From Mycolicibacterium sp. TUM20985 (lineage in GTDB: Bacteria; Actinomycetota; Actinomycetes; Mycobacteriales; Mycobacteriaceae), in contig NZ_AP027291.1 of NCBI RefSeq assembly GCF_030295745.1, positions 3,658,001-3,722,000 on the forward strand: a DNA stretch of 64,000 nt. Direction: 5' to 3'. Under the pieces are notes generated by a model. The model was given only the letters and a program-made list of their open reading frames with translations. It was not told where the DNA came from and did not search any database. Numbering within the stretch: the stretch's first letter is position 1; each line of letters opens with the position of its first letter. The position numbers were made by a program, and so were the translations under genes. This document shows, one piece after another, positions 25,952 to 34,494 of the stretch.

Positions 25952-27645
25952 CGGACCTGCTCACGGCGTCCCACGTAGCGGGTGCGCGCATCGCCGCCCG
26001 CCGTGCACCCGGACAAACGCGGTGCGATCCACTCCTTCGGGTACACAATGGCGTCGTGGCTGCGATCCCGACGCGGCGCCGTGCGGCGAGTGGGCCGCGC
26101 CGAGCCGAACTGTTGGCCGCGACGTCCCTGGCGATCGACCTCGGACTCGGCCAGCCGATGGAGCACATGCTGCGGTCATCGCTGATCGCCGCCAGGATCG
26201 CCGAGCGAATGGGCCTCGACGCCCGGGAACGCGCCACGGTCTACTACGCCAACCTGGTGGGCTGGATCGGATGTCATGCCGACTCCCACGAACTCGCGCA
26301 TCTGTTCGGTGACGACATCGCCTTCCGCGCCGACACGTATTCGGTTGACATGACCGGTCTCTCGTTCCTGCGCTTGATGGCTAGTCACGTCGGCCGCGAA
26401 TCGCCGTGGTGGGAGCGCGGCGTCCGGTCGATCGCCTTCCTGACGTCCGCCCGCCACGCGGTGGCCAATCTGATTCATTCGCACTGCAGTTCCGCCGGGG
26501 TTCTCTCCGATCGGATGGGATTGGACGAGGACGTCACCCGTGCGCTGGGGTTCGTGTTCGAGCGCTGGGATGGCCGGGGGCTGCCCAGTCGTGCTCGCGG
26601 CGAGGACATCCCGATCGGCATCCACATCGTCCACGTTGCCGACGTGGTGGAGGTGCACCTGCGCACCGGTGGGCTGGAGCGGGTATCCGAAGTACTGCGT
26701 TCGCGGCGAGGCACTCAGTTCAGTCCAGACGTCGTGGCCGTCGTCGAGGAAGACCTCGCCGCCATCGTCGACGGATTGCTGGAGGTCGACGTGTGGACCG
26801 CCGCGTTGGCCCAGGCACCCGATCGTGACGTGACCCTCAGTGACGGCGATGTCGACGACCTGCTTGCGGCAATGGGCGACTTCGTCGACTTGAAATGTCC
26901 TTTCTCGCTGGGTCATTCGCGCGGGGTCGCCTCCCTGGTCGTCGCGGCCGCCCGACACCTCGGCATGTCGGCAGCCGACACCACCGAGCTCAAGAGGGCC
27001 GCGCTCGTGCACGGCCTCGGCAGGATGGGCGTCTCGAATCGCATCTGGGAGAAGAAGGGGCCGCTCGGCGCGGCCGAATGGGAGCGGTTACGGATGTATT
27101 CGTACCTGACCGGCCGAGTGCTCAGCCGGGTCGGCGGATTGGAGTCGGTCGCAGCCATCGCCACCAAGCATCGAGAGCGGATCGACGGGTCGGGCTTTCC
27201 GCGCGGGCTCGCCGGCGCCGACCTCAACGTCAAGGACCGCTTGCTGGCGGCGGCCGAGGCCTATCAGGGAATGCTCGAGCCGCGCCCGCACCGACCGGCG
27301 GCCGACCCGGGCGGAGCGGCCGAGGAACTACGCAGGCACGCGCGGGAAGGGCGCCTCGACGCCGAGTCCGTACAGGCCGTGCTGGCCGTCGCCGGGCACC
27401 GGGTGTCGCGACGGACGCCGTGGCCGGCAGGTCTCACCGCCCGCGAAGTCGACGTCCTGCGGCTCGTCGCACGGGGCCGGTCCAACCGGGAGATCGCCGC
27501 CGAACTGTTCATCTCCCAGAAGACGGCGGGAAATCACGTCGAACACGTCTATACCAAGCTGGGCGTGAACAACCGCACGCAGGCCAGCCTGGCCGCCATA
27601 GACCTCGGGTTGGCTAGCCTGCCCGCGGGCGCGGGTGGGTCGTGA
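25948..27645 (+). CDS. Degenerate tandem HD-GYP protein with LuxR DNA-binding domain
   Basis: 565 aa, starting at ATG 25948 inside the transporter stop. Residues about 70-240 look like a worn HD-GYP unit, ending FERWDGRGLPSRARGEDIPIG. Residues about 318-445 form a second, better unit: GHSRGVA, then VHGLGRMGV where the canonical HD has become His355-Gly356, then KHRERIDGSGFPRGLAG in place of HHER-GYP. Loss of the metal Asp and one His makes c-di-GMP hydrolysis unlikely; a sensory role fits better. Residues 495-558 are a LuxR helix-turn-helix (LTAREVDVLRLVARGRSNREIA). Translationally coupled to the ABC transporter. Convergent with gntR, 7 bases apart. Confidence 0.85.
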   Translation: MTDLLTASHVAGARIAARRAPGQTRCDPLLRVHNGVVAAIPTRRRAASGPRRAELLAATSLAIDLGLGQPMEHMLRSSLIAARIAERMGLDARERATVYYANLVGWIGCHADSHELAHLFGDDIAFRADTYSVDMTGLSFLRLMASHVGRESPWWERGVRSIAFLTSARHAVANLIHSHCSSAGVLSDRMGLDEDVTRALGFVFERWDGRGLPSRARGEDIPIGIHIVHVADVVEVHLRTGGLERVSEVLRSRRGTQFSPDVVAVVEEDLAAIVDGLLEVDVWTAALAQAPDRDVTLSDGDVDDLLAAMGDFVDLKCPFSLGHSRGVASLVVAAARHLGMSAADTTELKRAALVHGLGRMGVSNRIWEKKGPLGAAEWERLRMYSYLTGRVLSRVGGLESVAAIATKHRERIDGSGFPRGLAGADLNVKDRLLAAAEAYQGMLEPRPHRPAADPGGAAEELRRHAREGRLDAESVQAVLAVAGHRVSRRTPWPAGLTAREVDVLRLVARGRSNREIAAELFISQKTAGNHVEHVYTKLGVNNRTQASLAAIDLGLASLPAGAGGS

Positions 27646-27652
27646 CCGCCGA

Positions 27653-28378
27653 TCAGTCCAGGAAGCCGTGCAGCAGCGCGGCCGAACCCCAGATGTGCGC
27701 GGTCATCTCCGCGGCGGCACCCTCGGCGTCCCCTGCCAGGATCGCCATCACGATCGCCTCGTGCTGTTCGTTGGAGTGGGCGATGTTGCGGGCGAGCAAG
27801 GGGATCTGGTCGAGCAGTTCGTTGAGCCGCATGCGGTTCTCCGCGACCAACGGCACCAGCGAGGGGCTGCCTGCGGCCTCGGCGATCGCCAGGTGCAGCC
27901 GGGAGTCAAGCCGGCGGTAGTCCTCCAGCGAGGCGGCCCGGACGTCCGCCAGCCTGGTCCACAACGTCTCGCGCTCGGCGGCGGTCAGCGTGCGACCCGC
28001 CGACATGCGCGCCGCGCCCACCTCCAGGATCTCGCGCAGCCGCAGCGCATCGTCGATGTCGTTGCGGCTGAACCTGATTCCGTCGGCGCTCGGGGCGGGC
28101 AGATCCTCGGCGAGGAAGGTGCCGCCGTACCGGCCCCGCCGCGATACCAGGTACCCCGCGTCGGACAACGACCTGATGGCCTCGCGGACGGTGTCGCGGC
28201 TGACACCGAGTCGAGCAGCCAGTTCGCGTTCCGGGGGCAGCGATTCGCCGGGTTCCAGCACGCCGAGCCGAATGGTCTCCAGCAGCCTGCCGACGGTGTC
28301 CTCGAACGCATTGCCCAGCCGAACCGGACGCAGCAGCGCCTCGCTGGCGGGCGGCGGATCCGGTGCGGAGGTGGTCAT
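27653..28378 (-). CDS. GntR (FadR subfamily) transcriptional regulator
   Basis: 241 aa. The N-terminal winged helix (about 25-95) shows LPPERELAARLGVSRDTVREAIRSLSDAGYL, standard GntR. The C-terminal all-helical FCD domain (about 105-235) has RLDSRLHLAIAEAAGS and SNEQHEAIVMAILAGDAEGAA, with Asp/His residues that usually bind a metal and an organic-acid effector. It is the last gene of the glnA4 operon, 12 bases after the SDR gene, so it very likely regulates that operon and the divergent permease. Effector probably an intermediate or product of the pathway. Confidence 0.92.
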   Translation of the reverse strand: MTTSAPDPPPASEALLRPVRLGNAFEDTVGRLLETIRLGVLEPGESLPPERELAARLGVSRDTVREAIRSLSDAGYLVSRRGRYGGTFLAEDLPAPSADGIRFSRNDIDDALRLREILEVGAARMSAGRTLTAAERETLWTRLADVRAASLEDYRRLDSRLHLAIAEAAGSPSLVPLVAENRMRLNELLDQIPLLARNIAHSNEQHEAIVMAILAGDAEGAAAEMTAHIWGSAALLHGFLD

Positions 28379-28390
28379 GTGGCGGCGCGG

Positions 28391-29164
28391 CTACAGCGGT
28401 GTCACGTAATGGCCGGTGATGCCCCCGTCGACCAGGAACGTGGACCCGGTGATGAAGGACGCGTCGTCACTGGCCAGGAACGCGACCGCGGCGGCGAGTT
28501 CGTCGGGCTCGGCGAACCGGCCCATCGGCACGTGAACCAACCGGCGCGCGGCGCGCTCGGGATCCTTGGCGAACAGCTCTTGGAGCAGCGGCGTGTTCAC
28601 CGGGCCGGGGCACAGCGCGTTGACCCGAATGCCCTGCCGCGCATACTGAATGCCGAGCTCCCGGGATATCGCCAGCACGCCACCCTTGGAGGCGGTGTAG
28701 GAGATCTGCGACGTCGCCGATCCGTTCACGGCGACGAACGACGCCGTGTTGACGATCGATCCCTTCTGGGCGGGGACCATGTGGCGCAGCGCGGCCTTGC
28801 AACAGAAGAACACCGACTTCAGATTGATGTCCTGCACCCGGTCCCACGCGTCGATGCCGGTGACCTCGATCAGGTCGTCCTCCGGCGGGCTGATGCCGGC
28901 GTTGTTGAAGGCGATGTCGACCGAGCCGTGGACCTCGGCCGCGGTGTCGAACAGTGCGTCGACGGCGGCCTGGTCGGAGACGTCGACCTTGACGAAGGTG
29001 CCGTTGAGGTCATCGGCGACGGACTTGCCGGTGGTCGGGTCGATGTCGCCGATCACGATCGTCGCGCCCTCGGCCCTCATCCGCTTGGCCGTCGCGAGCC
29101 CGATCCCGCTGGCACCGCCGGTGATGACCGCGACCTTGCCCGCCAGCCGTTGGGTCAGATCCAT
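28391..29164 (-). CDS. Short-chain dehydrogenase/reductase (Rv2857c-like)
   Basis: 257 aa classical SDR. NAD(P)-binding loop GGASGIGLA near residue 17, D-rich strand GDIDP suggesting NAD preference, NNAG in strand 4, and catalytic Ser/Tyr/Lys in NTASFVAVNGSATSQISYTASKGG. The tail SFITGSTFLVDGGI is the usual ending. It starts right where the aldehyde dehydrogenase gene ends, with no gap, in the glnA4 operon. The likely task is oxidation or reduction of an alcohol/aldehyde intermediate of amine breakdown, but the exact substrate is not evident. Confidence 0.92.
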   Translation of the reverse strand: MDLTQRLAGKVAVITGGASGIGLATAKRMRAEGATIVIGDIDPTTGKSVADDLNGTFVKVDVSDQAAVDALFDTAAEVHGSVDIAFNNAGISPPEDDLIEVTGIDAWDRVQDINLKSVFFCCKAALRHMVPAQKGSIVNTASFVAVNGSATSQISYTASKGGVLAISRELGIQYARQGIRVNALCPGPVNTPLLQELFAKDPERAARRLVHVPMGRFAEPDELAAAVAFLASDDASFITGSTFLVDGGITGHYVTPL

Positions 29165-30532
29165 CTAGTTTTCCTCCGTAATCGCAAAGAAGACGTTCTT
29201 GGTTTCAGTGAAGTGCAGCGGCGCGTCGGGACCGAGCTCACGCCCCAGCCCCGATTGCTTGAAACCGCCGAACGGCGTGCTGTAGCGGACCGACGAGTGC
29301 GAGTTGACCGACAGGTTGCCAGATTCCACGGCCCGCGACACCCGCATGGCCCGTGACAGGTTGTCAGTCCAGATCGACCCCGACAGGCCGTATGGGCTGT
29401 CGTTGGCGAGCTCGATCGCGTCGGCCTCGTCTTCGAAGGGCAGCACGGTGACCACCGGCCCGAAGATCTCCTCGGTGACCGATCGATCGGTGCGCTGCGG
29501 GGTGAGAACCGTTGGCGGGAACCAGTATCCGGGACCTGTCGGCGCGGAGCCCCGGAAGGCGACGGGCGCGTCGTCCGGCACGTACGACGACACGGTGTCG
29601 AAGTGCGGCTTGGACACCAAGGGCCCCATTTCGCTGTCCCGTGCCGAAGGATCGCCGACGACCATGCCCTTCACCGCGGGTTCGAGGAGCTCCATGAACC
29701 GGTCGTACACGTTGCGCTGGACCAGGATCCGACTGCGGGCACAACAGTCCTGCCCGGCGTTGTCGAAGACGCCGTACGGCGCGGTGGCGGCGGCTTTCTC
29801 CAGATCGCAATCGTCGAAGACGATGTTCGCGCTCTTGCCACCGAGTTCGAGTGTCACCCGCTTGACCTGCTGAGCGGCGCCCGCCATCACCTTCACGCCC
29901 ACCTCGGTCGAACCCGTGAAGACGATCTTGCGGACGTCGGGGTGACTGATGAACCGCTCCCCCACCACCGACCCCTTGCCGGGCAGCACCTGGAACAGTC
30001 CGTCGGGCAGACCTGCCTCACGGCCGAGTTCGGCCAGCCGCATCGTGGTGAGCGGCGTGATCTCGGCGGGTTTGACCAGCACGGCGTTACCCGCCGCGAG
30101 CGCGGGGACGAAGCCCCATGACGCGATGGTCATCGGGAAGTTCCACGGCGCGATCACGGCGACCACGCCGAGCGGCTCGTTGAACGTGACGTCGAGCCCA
30201 CCGGCGACGGGAATCTGCTTGCCCGACAGTCGCTCCGGGCTCGCCGAATAGAACTGCAGAACGTCGCGGACGTGTCCAGCCTCCCACTCGGCGTTGCCGA
30301 TCACGTGCCCGGAGTTGGCGACCTCCAGCGCCGCGAGCTCGTCGACGTGCGCGTCGACCACTGCGGCGAAGGACCGCAGCGCAGCGGCGCGTTCGGCGGG
30401 CGCCGACCTGGCCCACTGCTTTTGGGCCGACTTGGCGCGCGCGACCGCATCGTCCACGGCGGGGACGTCGAGCTGCTCGACGGTGCGCAGCACCTCCTCC
30501 GTCGCCGGATTGATCAGTGTCGACGTGCTCAC
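29165..30532 (-). CDS. aldC: Aldehyde dehydrogenase AldC
   Basis: 455 aa NAD(P)-dependent aldehyde dehydrogenase. GTG at 30532 overlaps the stop of the amidotransferase (GTGA); a much longer open frame upstream is only antisense space. Features: FNEPLGVVAVIAPWNFPM, cofactor loop FTGSTEVGVKVM, catalytic Glu in LELGGKSANIVF, and the nucleophile in NAGQDCCARSR. EEIFGPVVTVLPF and the C-terminal FGGFKQSGLGRELG are standard. In this operon it probably oxidises a gamma-glutamyl-aminoaldehyde to the acid, as PuuC does in the E. coli putrescine route. Confidence 0.94.
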   Translation of the reverse strand: MSTSTLINPATEEVLRTVEQLDVPAVDDAVARAKSAQKQWARSAPAERAAALRSFAAVVDAHVDELAALEVANSGHVIGNAEWEAGHVRDVLQFYSASPERLSGKQIPVAGGLDVTFNEPLGVVAVIAPWNFPMTIASWGFVPALAAGNAVLVKPAEITPLTTMRLAELGREAGLPDGLFQVLPGKGSVVGERFISHPDVRKIVFTGSTEVGVKVMAGAAQQVKRVTLELGGKSANIVFDDCDLEKAAATAPYGVFDNAGQDCCARSRILVQRNVYDRFMELLEPAVKGMVVGDPSARDSEMGPLVSKPHFDTVSSYVPDDAPVAFRGSAPTGPGYWFPPTVLTPQRTDRSVTEEIFGPVVTVLPFEDEADAIELANDSPYGLSGSIWTDNLSRAMRVSRAVESGNLSVNSHSSVRYSTPFGGFKQSGLGRELGPDAPLHFTETKNVFFAITEEN

Positions 30533-31314
30533 GCTGTTTCCCTTCCTCTCGTCGGTTCGGTGATTCTGGTGGAGTACGCCGCGGCAGCCTCGACCACACC
30601 GGCGAAGAGCCGCAGGTCGTCGAGCCGCTCCTCCGGATGCCACTGGACGGCGAGAACGAAGGCATCGCGTGATGTTCCGCCCGCCCCGGGAGCCATCTCG
30701 ACGGCCTCCACCACCCCGTCCGGGTCCCATGCGCTGGCCATCAGCCCGGTGCCGAGCTCGGCGATGGCCTGGTGGTGATAGCACTGGGCCTCGGTGCCCG
30801 TGCCGATCAGCGCGGCGAGCCGGGTGCCGGGCACCGTCTGAATGGACGAGGTGCTGAAGACGGCGTTGCCCAGCTGATGCTGGTAGTGGCCGACGACGTC
30901 GGGCAGATGCTGATGCAGGGTGCCCCCCAGCGCGACGTTGAGCACCTGGGCGCCGCGGCAGATTCCCAGCAGCGGCAACTCGCGCGCCAAAGCCCCACGC
31001 ACCAGGGCCAATTCCCACGCATCACGATCGCGGGCCGGCTCGTCGGTGCTCGGGTGCGGCTCCTGACCGTAGGTGGCGGGATCGACGTCGCGACCGCCGG
31101 TGATCACCAGGCCGTCGAGACCGTCGAGCACGCGCGCGACGACGGCGTCGTCCACCGGCTGCGGCGGAAGCAGCACGGCAGTGCCGCCTGCCGAGGTCAC
31201 ACCCTCGACATACACGGCGGGCAGGAAGCTCGCCCGCACGTCCCACACCCCGGTCTGCGCCTGCTGCAGATACGTCGTCAACCCCACGACGGGCCTAGAG
31301 GCGTTCGAAACCAC
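30529..31314 (-). CDS. Class I glutamine amidotransferase-like hydrolase (PuuD-type, Rv2859c-like)
   Basis: 261 aa peptidase C26-type protein. Catalytic Cys lies in LLGICRGAQVLNVALGG; His and Glu lie in VLAVQWHPEE. VVGLTTYLQQA at the start and GRDVDPATYGQEPHP are typical of gamma-glutamyl-GABA hydrolases. The ATG at 31314 lies 20 bases inside the end of glnA4, and the stop overlaps aldC. In gamma-glutamylation pathways this enzyme removes glutamate from the oxidised product at the last step, which fits the operon. A true amidotransferase role with glnA4 is the weaker alternative. Confidence 0.9.
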   Translation of the reverse strand: MVSNASRPVVGLTTYLQQAQTGVWDVRASFLPAVYVEGVTSAGGTAVLLPPQPVDDAVVARVLDGLDGLVITGGRDVDPATYGQEPHPSTDEPARDRDAWELALVRGALARELPLLGICRGAQVLNVALGGTLHQHLPDVVGHYQHQLGNAVFSTSSIQTVPGTRLAALIGTGTEAQCYHHQAIAELGTGLMASAWDPDGVVEAVEMAPGAGGTSRDAFVLAVQWHPEERLDDLRLFAGVVEAAAAYSTRITEPTRGRETA

Positions 31315-32671
31315 GACGCCTCTCCCAGTCCGTGACCGTCGAGTTGAACGCCTTCAACTCGATGCGGGCGTTGTTCAGGTAATGCTCGACGACCTCGTCG
31401 CCGAAGGCCTCACGCGCCACCGTGGAGGCGGAGAACAACTCAGCTGCCTCGGCGAGCGTCGTCGGAAGCCGTTCCGCGCCGCTGGTATACGCGTTACCGC
31501 TACAGGCGTCGGGCAGCTCGAGCTGTTGGTCGATCCCGTACAGACCGCCGGCAATCAACGCGGAGACGGCCAGGTACTGGTTGACGTCGCCGCCCGGGGC
31601 GCGGCACTCCATCCGCATGCCGTGCCCGTGACCCACCACGCGCAGCGAGCAGGTGCGGTTGTCCATCCCCCATGCCACGGCGGTGGGCGCGAAGCTGCCA
31701 TCGACGAAGCGCTTGTAGGAGTTGATGTTTGGCGCGTAGAACAGTGTGAACTCACGCAGGGTGGCCAGCTGGCCGGCGACGAAGCTGCGGAACATCGGCG
31801 ACATGCCGAGCGGATCGTCGTCATCGGCGAAGACTGCCGACCCGTCCGTTCCACGGAACGAGAGGTGGATGTGACAGCTGTTCCCCTCGCGCTCGTCGAA
31901 CTTCGCCATGAAGGTGAGGCTCTTGCCGTGCTGATCGGCGATTTCCTTGGCGCCGTTCTTGTAGATCGTGTGGTTGTCGCAGGTGACCAGCGCGTCGTCG
32001 TAACGGAACCCGATCTCCTGCTGACCGAGGTTGCACTCGCCCTTCACGCCCTCGCAGTACAGCCCCGCACCCTCCATTCCGTTCCGGATGTCGCGCAGCA
32101 GCGGTTCCATCCTGGTCGACGCCAGCATCGCGTAGTCGATGTTGTAGTCGGTGGCGGCGGTCAAGCCCTTGTACCCCTTCGACCACGCGTCCCGGTACGA
32201 GTCGTCGAAGACGATGAACTCCAACTCGGTCGCCGCGACGGCCGCCATGCCCCGCTGCGCCAACCGGTCGAGTTGGGCGCGCAGGATTCCCCGCGGCGCG
32301 GGGCCGACGGGCTTGCCGTCATGCCAGCCGAGATCGGCCATCACCAGCGCGGTAGCCGGCAGCCAGGGCAGCTTGCGCAACGTGGCGAAGTCCGGCGTCA
32401 TCACCATGTCGCCGTAGCCGGCTTCCCAGCTCGACATGGCGTATCCGTCGACGGTGTTCATGTCGACGTCGACGGACAGCAGATAGTTGCAGCACTCGGC
32501 ACCGTGGGCGGCGACGTCATCGATGAACAGCCGAGCCGAGATCCGTTTGCCGGTCAGCCGGCCCTGCATGTCGGTGAAGGCGACGATGACGGTGTCGACG
32601 TCGCCGTCGGCCACCAGCGTCTCCAACTCGGACAGCTGAAGCATCCCCGGTCGATCGGATCCCTTGGTCAC
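31295..32671 (-). CDS. glnA4: Glutamine synthetase-like gamma-glutamyl-amine ligase GlnA4
   Basis: 458 aa from GTG 32671 (CAGGGAA upstream), matching the length of M. tuberculosis GlnA4; the frame opens 20 codons earlier. Glutamine synthetase fold: N-terminal beta-grasp VDTVIVAFTDMQGRLTGKRIS, ATP/metal site ATELEFIVFD, GECNLGQQEIGF, and NSCHIHLSF. The adenylylation loop sequence of GlnA1 is absent. Streptomyces GlnA4 ligates glutamate to ethanolamine, and related GlnA3 to polyamines; with aldehyde dehydrogenase, SDR and hydrolase downstream, an amine-catabolic ligase is much likelier than an ammonia-assimilating enzyme. First gene of a five-gene operon. Confidence 0.92.
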   Translation of the reverse strand: MTKGSDRPGMLQLSELETLVADGDVDTVIVAFTDMQGRLTGKRISARLFIDDVAAHGAECCNYLLSVDVDMNTVDGYAMSSWEAGYGDMVMTPDFATLRKLPWLPATALVMADLGWHDGKPVGPAPRGILRAQLDRLAQRGMAAVAATELEFIVFDDSYRDAWSKGYKGLTAATDYNIDYAMLASTRMEPLLRDIRNGMEGAGLYCEGVKGECNLGQQEIGFRYDDALVTCDNHTIYKNGAKEIADQHGKSLTFMAKFDEREGNSCHIHLSFRGTDGSAVFADDDDPLGMSPMFRSFVAGQLATLREFTLFYAPNINSYKRFVDGSFAPTAVAWGMDNRTCSLRVVGHGHGMRMECRAPGGDVNQYLAVSALIAGGLYGIDQQLELPDACSGNAYTSGAERLPTTLAEAAELFSASTVAREAFGDEVVEHYLNNARIELKAFNSTVTDWERRRGFERL

Positions 32672-32766
32672 GTTCCCTGCCTCTCGAAGCGGACGAGCAT
32701 GACGTGAAGTCAACCATTGGATTCGCGTCACCGGGCATTCCGCTCACAGATTTACACGGTCGTCAC

Positions 32767-32805
32767 GTCCAAAGGTAGGACACAAGTCCATTGCCGTTCT
32801 ATTGT
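32767..32805. promoter_or_regulatory. Candidate GntR operator and permease promoter in the glnA4/permease divergent region
   Basis: Three half-sites: GTCC 32767-32770, GGAC 32778-32781, GTCC 32786-32789, giving GTCC-N7-GGAC-N4-GTCC. A plus-strand -35-like TAGGAC (32776-32781) is 18 bases from a -10-like TATTGT (32800-32805), so a protein bound here would cover the permease promoter. Whether GntR is that protein is inferred from gene neighbourhood. Confidence 0.45.
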
Positions 32806-32891
32806 GCCTACTCAGTGAGCGTGGACACCCCCCGGTGGCTGCGCTTCTGCCCGCCGATCGCATCGAGCGCTGCCCCGAGAAGGAGAACGTC

Positions 32892-34454
32892 GTGCCAGAG
32901 GGTCAAGATCTGTCGGAACTGTCCGACGACGAGAAACACCTTGCATCACTCGGCTACACCCAGGAGCTGAACCGCACCTGGTCCAGCTTCAGTAACTTCG
33001 CGATCTCGTTCTCGATCATCTCGATCCTGGCGGGCTGCTTCACGTCCTTCGGGCTCGGCTGGAACAACGGCGGACCCGCAGCCATCGCCTGGGGCTGGCC
33101 CATCGTGGCGGCCTTCATCCTCGTCATCGGGCTCTGCATGTCCGAGTTGGTGTCTGCGTATCCCACCTCCGGTGGCATCTACTGGTGGGCCAGCAAGCTC
33201 GGCGGTGCGAAGGCGGGCTACTACACCGGCTGGCTGAACCTCATCGGCCTGATCGCGATCCTGGCGTCGGTGGCCTACGGTGCCGCCACGTTCCTCGACC
33301 TCACGCTCGGCACCTTCAGCGAGGACTGGCTCGCCGGCTACAGCCTGACCAGGACGTTCATCATCTTCCTGATCATCCTGGTCGCGGTTGCCGTGATCAA
33401 CATCTTCTCCAGCCATCTGCTCGCCGTGATAAACAACGTGTCGGTGTGGTGGCACGTGGCGGGTGCCACGATCGTCATCGCGATCCTGTTCCTCATTCCC
33501 GAGCAGCACGCAAGCTTGAGCACGGTCTTCGGGACCACGGTCAACAACACCGGCTTCTTCGGCGGTGAGACGTCCAGCGTCGGCTTCCTGTTCTTCGTGT
33601 TGCCGATCTCGGCGATCCTCACCCAGTACACGATCACCGGTTATGACGCGTCCGCTCATCTCTCCGAGGAGACCCTCAGCGCGGCCAACGGTGCGGCGAA
33701 GGGCATCTGGCGGTCGATCTTCTACTCCGCCATCGGTGGCTACATCCTGCTGCTGTCGTTCCTCTTCGCCGTTCAGGACGTCGACGAGGTGACGTCGGGC
33801 GGCGGCGCGGTCGCGGTGATCTTCGCCCAGGCCATGGACTCCAAGTGGGTCGGCATCGTGCTGCTGATCTCCACCGCGGGCCAGCTGTTCTGCACCACGG
33901 CCTGCCAAACCAGCGCGTCGCGGATGCTGTTCGCCTTCAGCCGCGATCGGGCGGTGCCCGGGCACCAGCTGTGGTCCAAGGTGAGCAAGAACAAGATCCC
34001 CGCCAACGGTGTGATGATCACCGCGGCGCTGGCAGCGATCATCACGCTGCCTGCCCTCGTCGAGGTGGACATCAATGGCGCACCGGTTCCGGTCGCGTTC
34101 TTCGCGGTGGTGTCGATCGGCGTCGTCGGGCTCTATCTCTGCTTCGCCGTGCCGATCTACTACCGCTGGAAGGCGGGCGACTCGTTCCCCGTCGGCAAGT
34201 GGAATCTGCGCGGACACCACAAGTGGATGGCGCCGGTCGCGCTCGTCGAGATCATCGTCACCTCGATCATCGCGCTGTTCCCCACGTCCAACCTGGGGAC
34301 TCCGTGGGATCCCGGGTTCGAGTGGAAGTACGTCAACTACACCCCCATTCTGGTCGGGACCGTGCTGGTACTGCTGTTCATCTACTGGCACGTGTCGGTG
34401 AAGAAGTGGTTCACCGGTCCGATCAAGCAGGTCGAGGTCGCCGACCCCGTCTGA
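32892..34454 (+). CDS. APC-family amino acid/amine permease
   Basis: 520 aa, about 12 transmembrane helices, amino acid-polyamine-organocation transporter. GTG 32892 was chosen because AAGGAG lies six bases upstream; an open frame begins at 32802. Features: acidic cytosolic N-terminus (LSELSDDEKHLASLGYTQELNRTWS), helix 1 with FSNFAISFSIISILAG, SAYPTSGGIYWWASKLGG in helix 2/3, and YDASAHLSEETLSAANGAAKGI, all seen in GABA/choline-type permeases. Divergent from the glnA4 operon across 220 bases with a shared candidate operator, so it probably imports the amine that GlnA4 glutamylates. Confidence 0.92.
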   Translation: MPEGQDLSELSDDEKHLASLGYTQELNRTWSSFSNFAISFSIISILAGCFTSFGLGWNNGGPAAIAWGWPIVAAFILVIGLCMSELVSAYPTSGGIYWWASKLGGAKAGYYTGWLNLIGLIAILASVAYGAATFLDLTLGTFSEDWLAGYSLTRTFIIFLIILVAVAVINIFSSHLLAVINNVSVWWHVAGATIVIAILFLIPEQHASLSTVFGTTVNNTGFFGGETSSVGFLFFVLPISAILTQYTITGYDASAHLSEETLSAANGAAKGIWRSIFYSAIGGYILLLSFLFAVQDVDEVTSGGGAVAVIFAQAMDSKWVGIVLLISTAGQLFCTTACQTSASRMLFAFSRDRAVPGHQLWSKVSKNKIPANGVMITAALAAIITLPALVEVDINGAPVPVAFFAVVSIGVVGLYLCFAVPIYYRWKAGDSFPVGKWNLRGHHKWMAPVALVEIIVTSIIALFPTSNLGTPWDPGFEWKYVNYTPILVGTVLVLLFIYWHVSVKKWFTGPIKQVEVADPV

Positions 34455-34465
34455 CGCGGGACCAA

Positions 34466-34494
34466 CGAGAACCGTTCTACCCGAATAGTTCTCG
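34466..34494. terminator. Inverted repeat between convergent permease and helicase genes
   Basis: Arms CGAGAAC (34466-34472) and GTTCTCG (34488-34494), loop 15 bases; an alternative 11-bp palindrome AGAACCGTTCT sits at 34468-34478. It spans the helicase stop codon just after the permease stop. No T-run, so bidirectional terminator function is only tentative. Confidence 0.35.
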
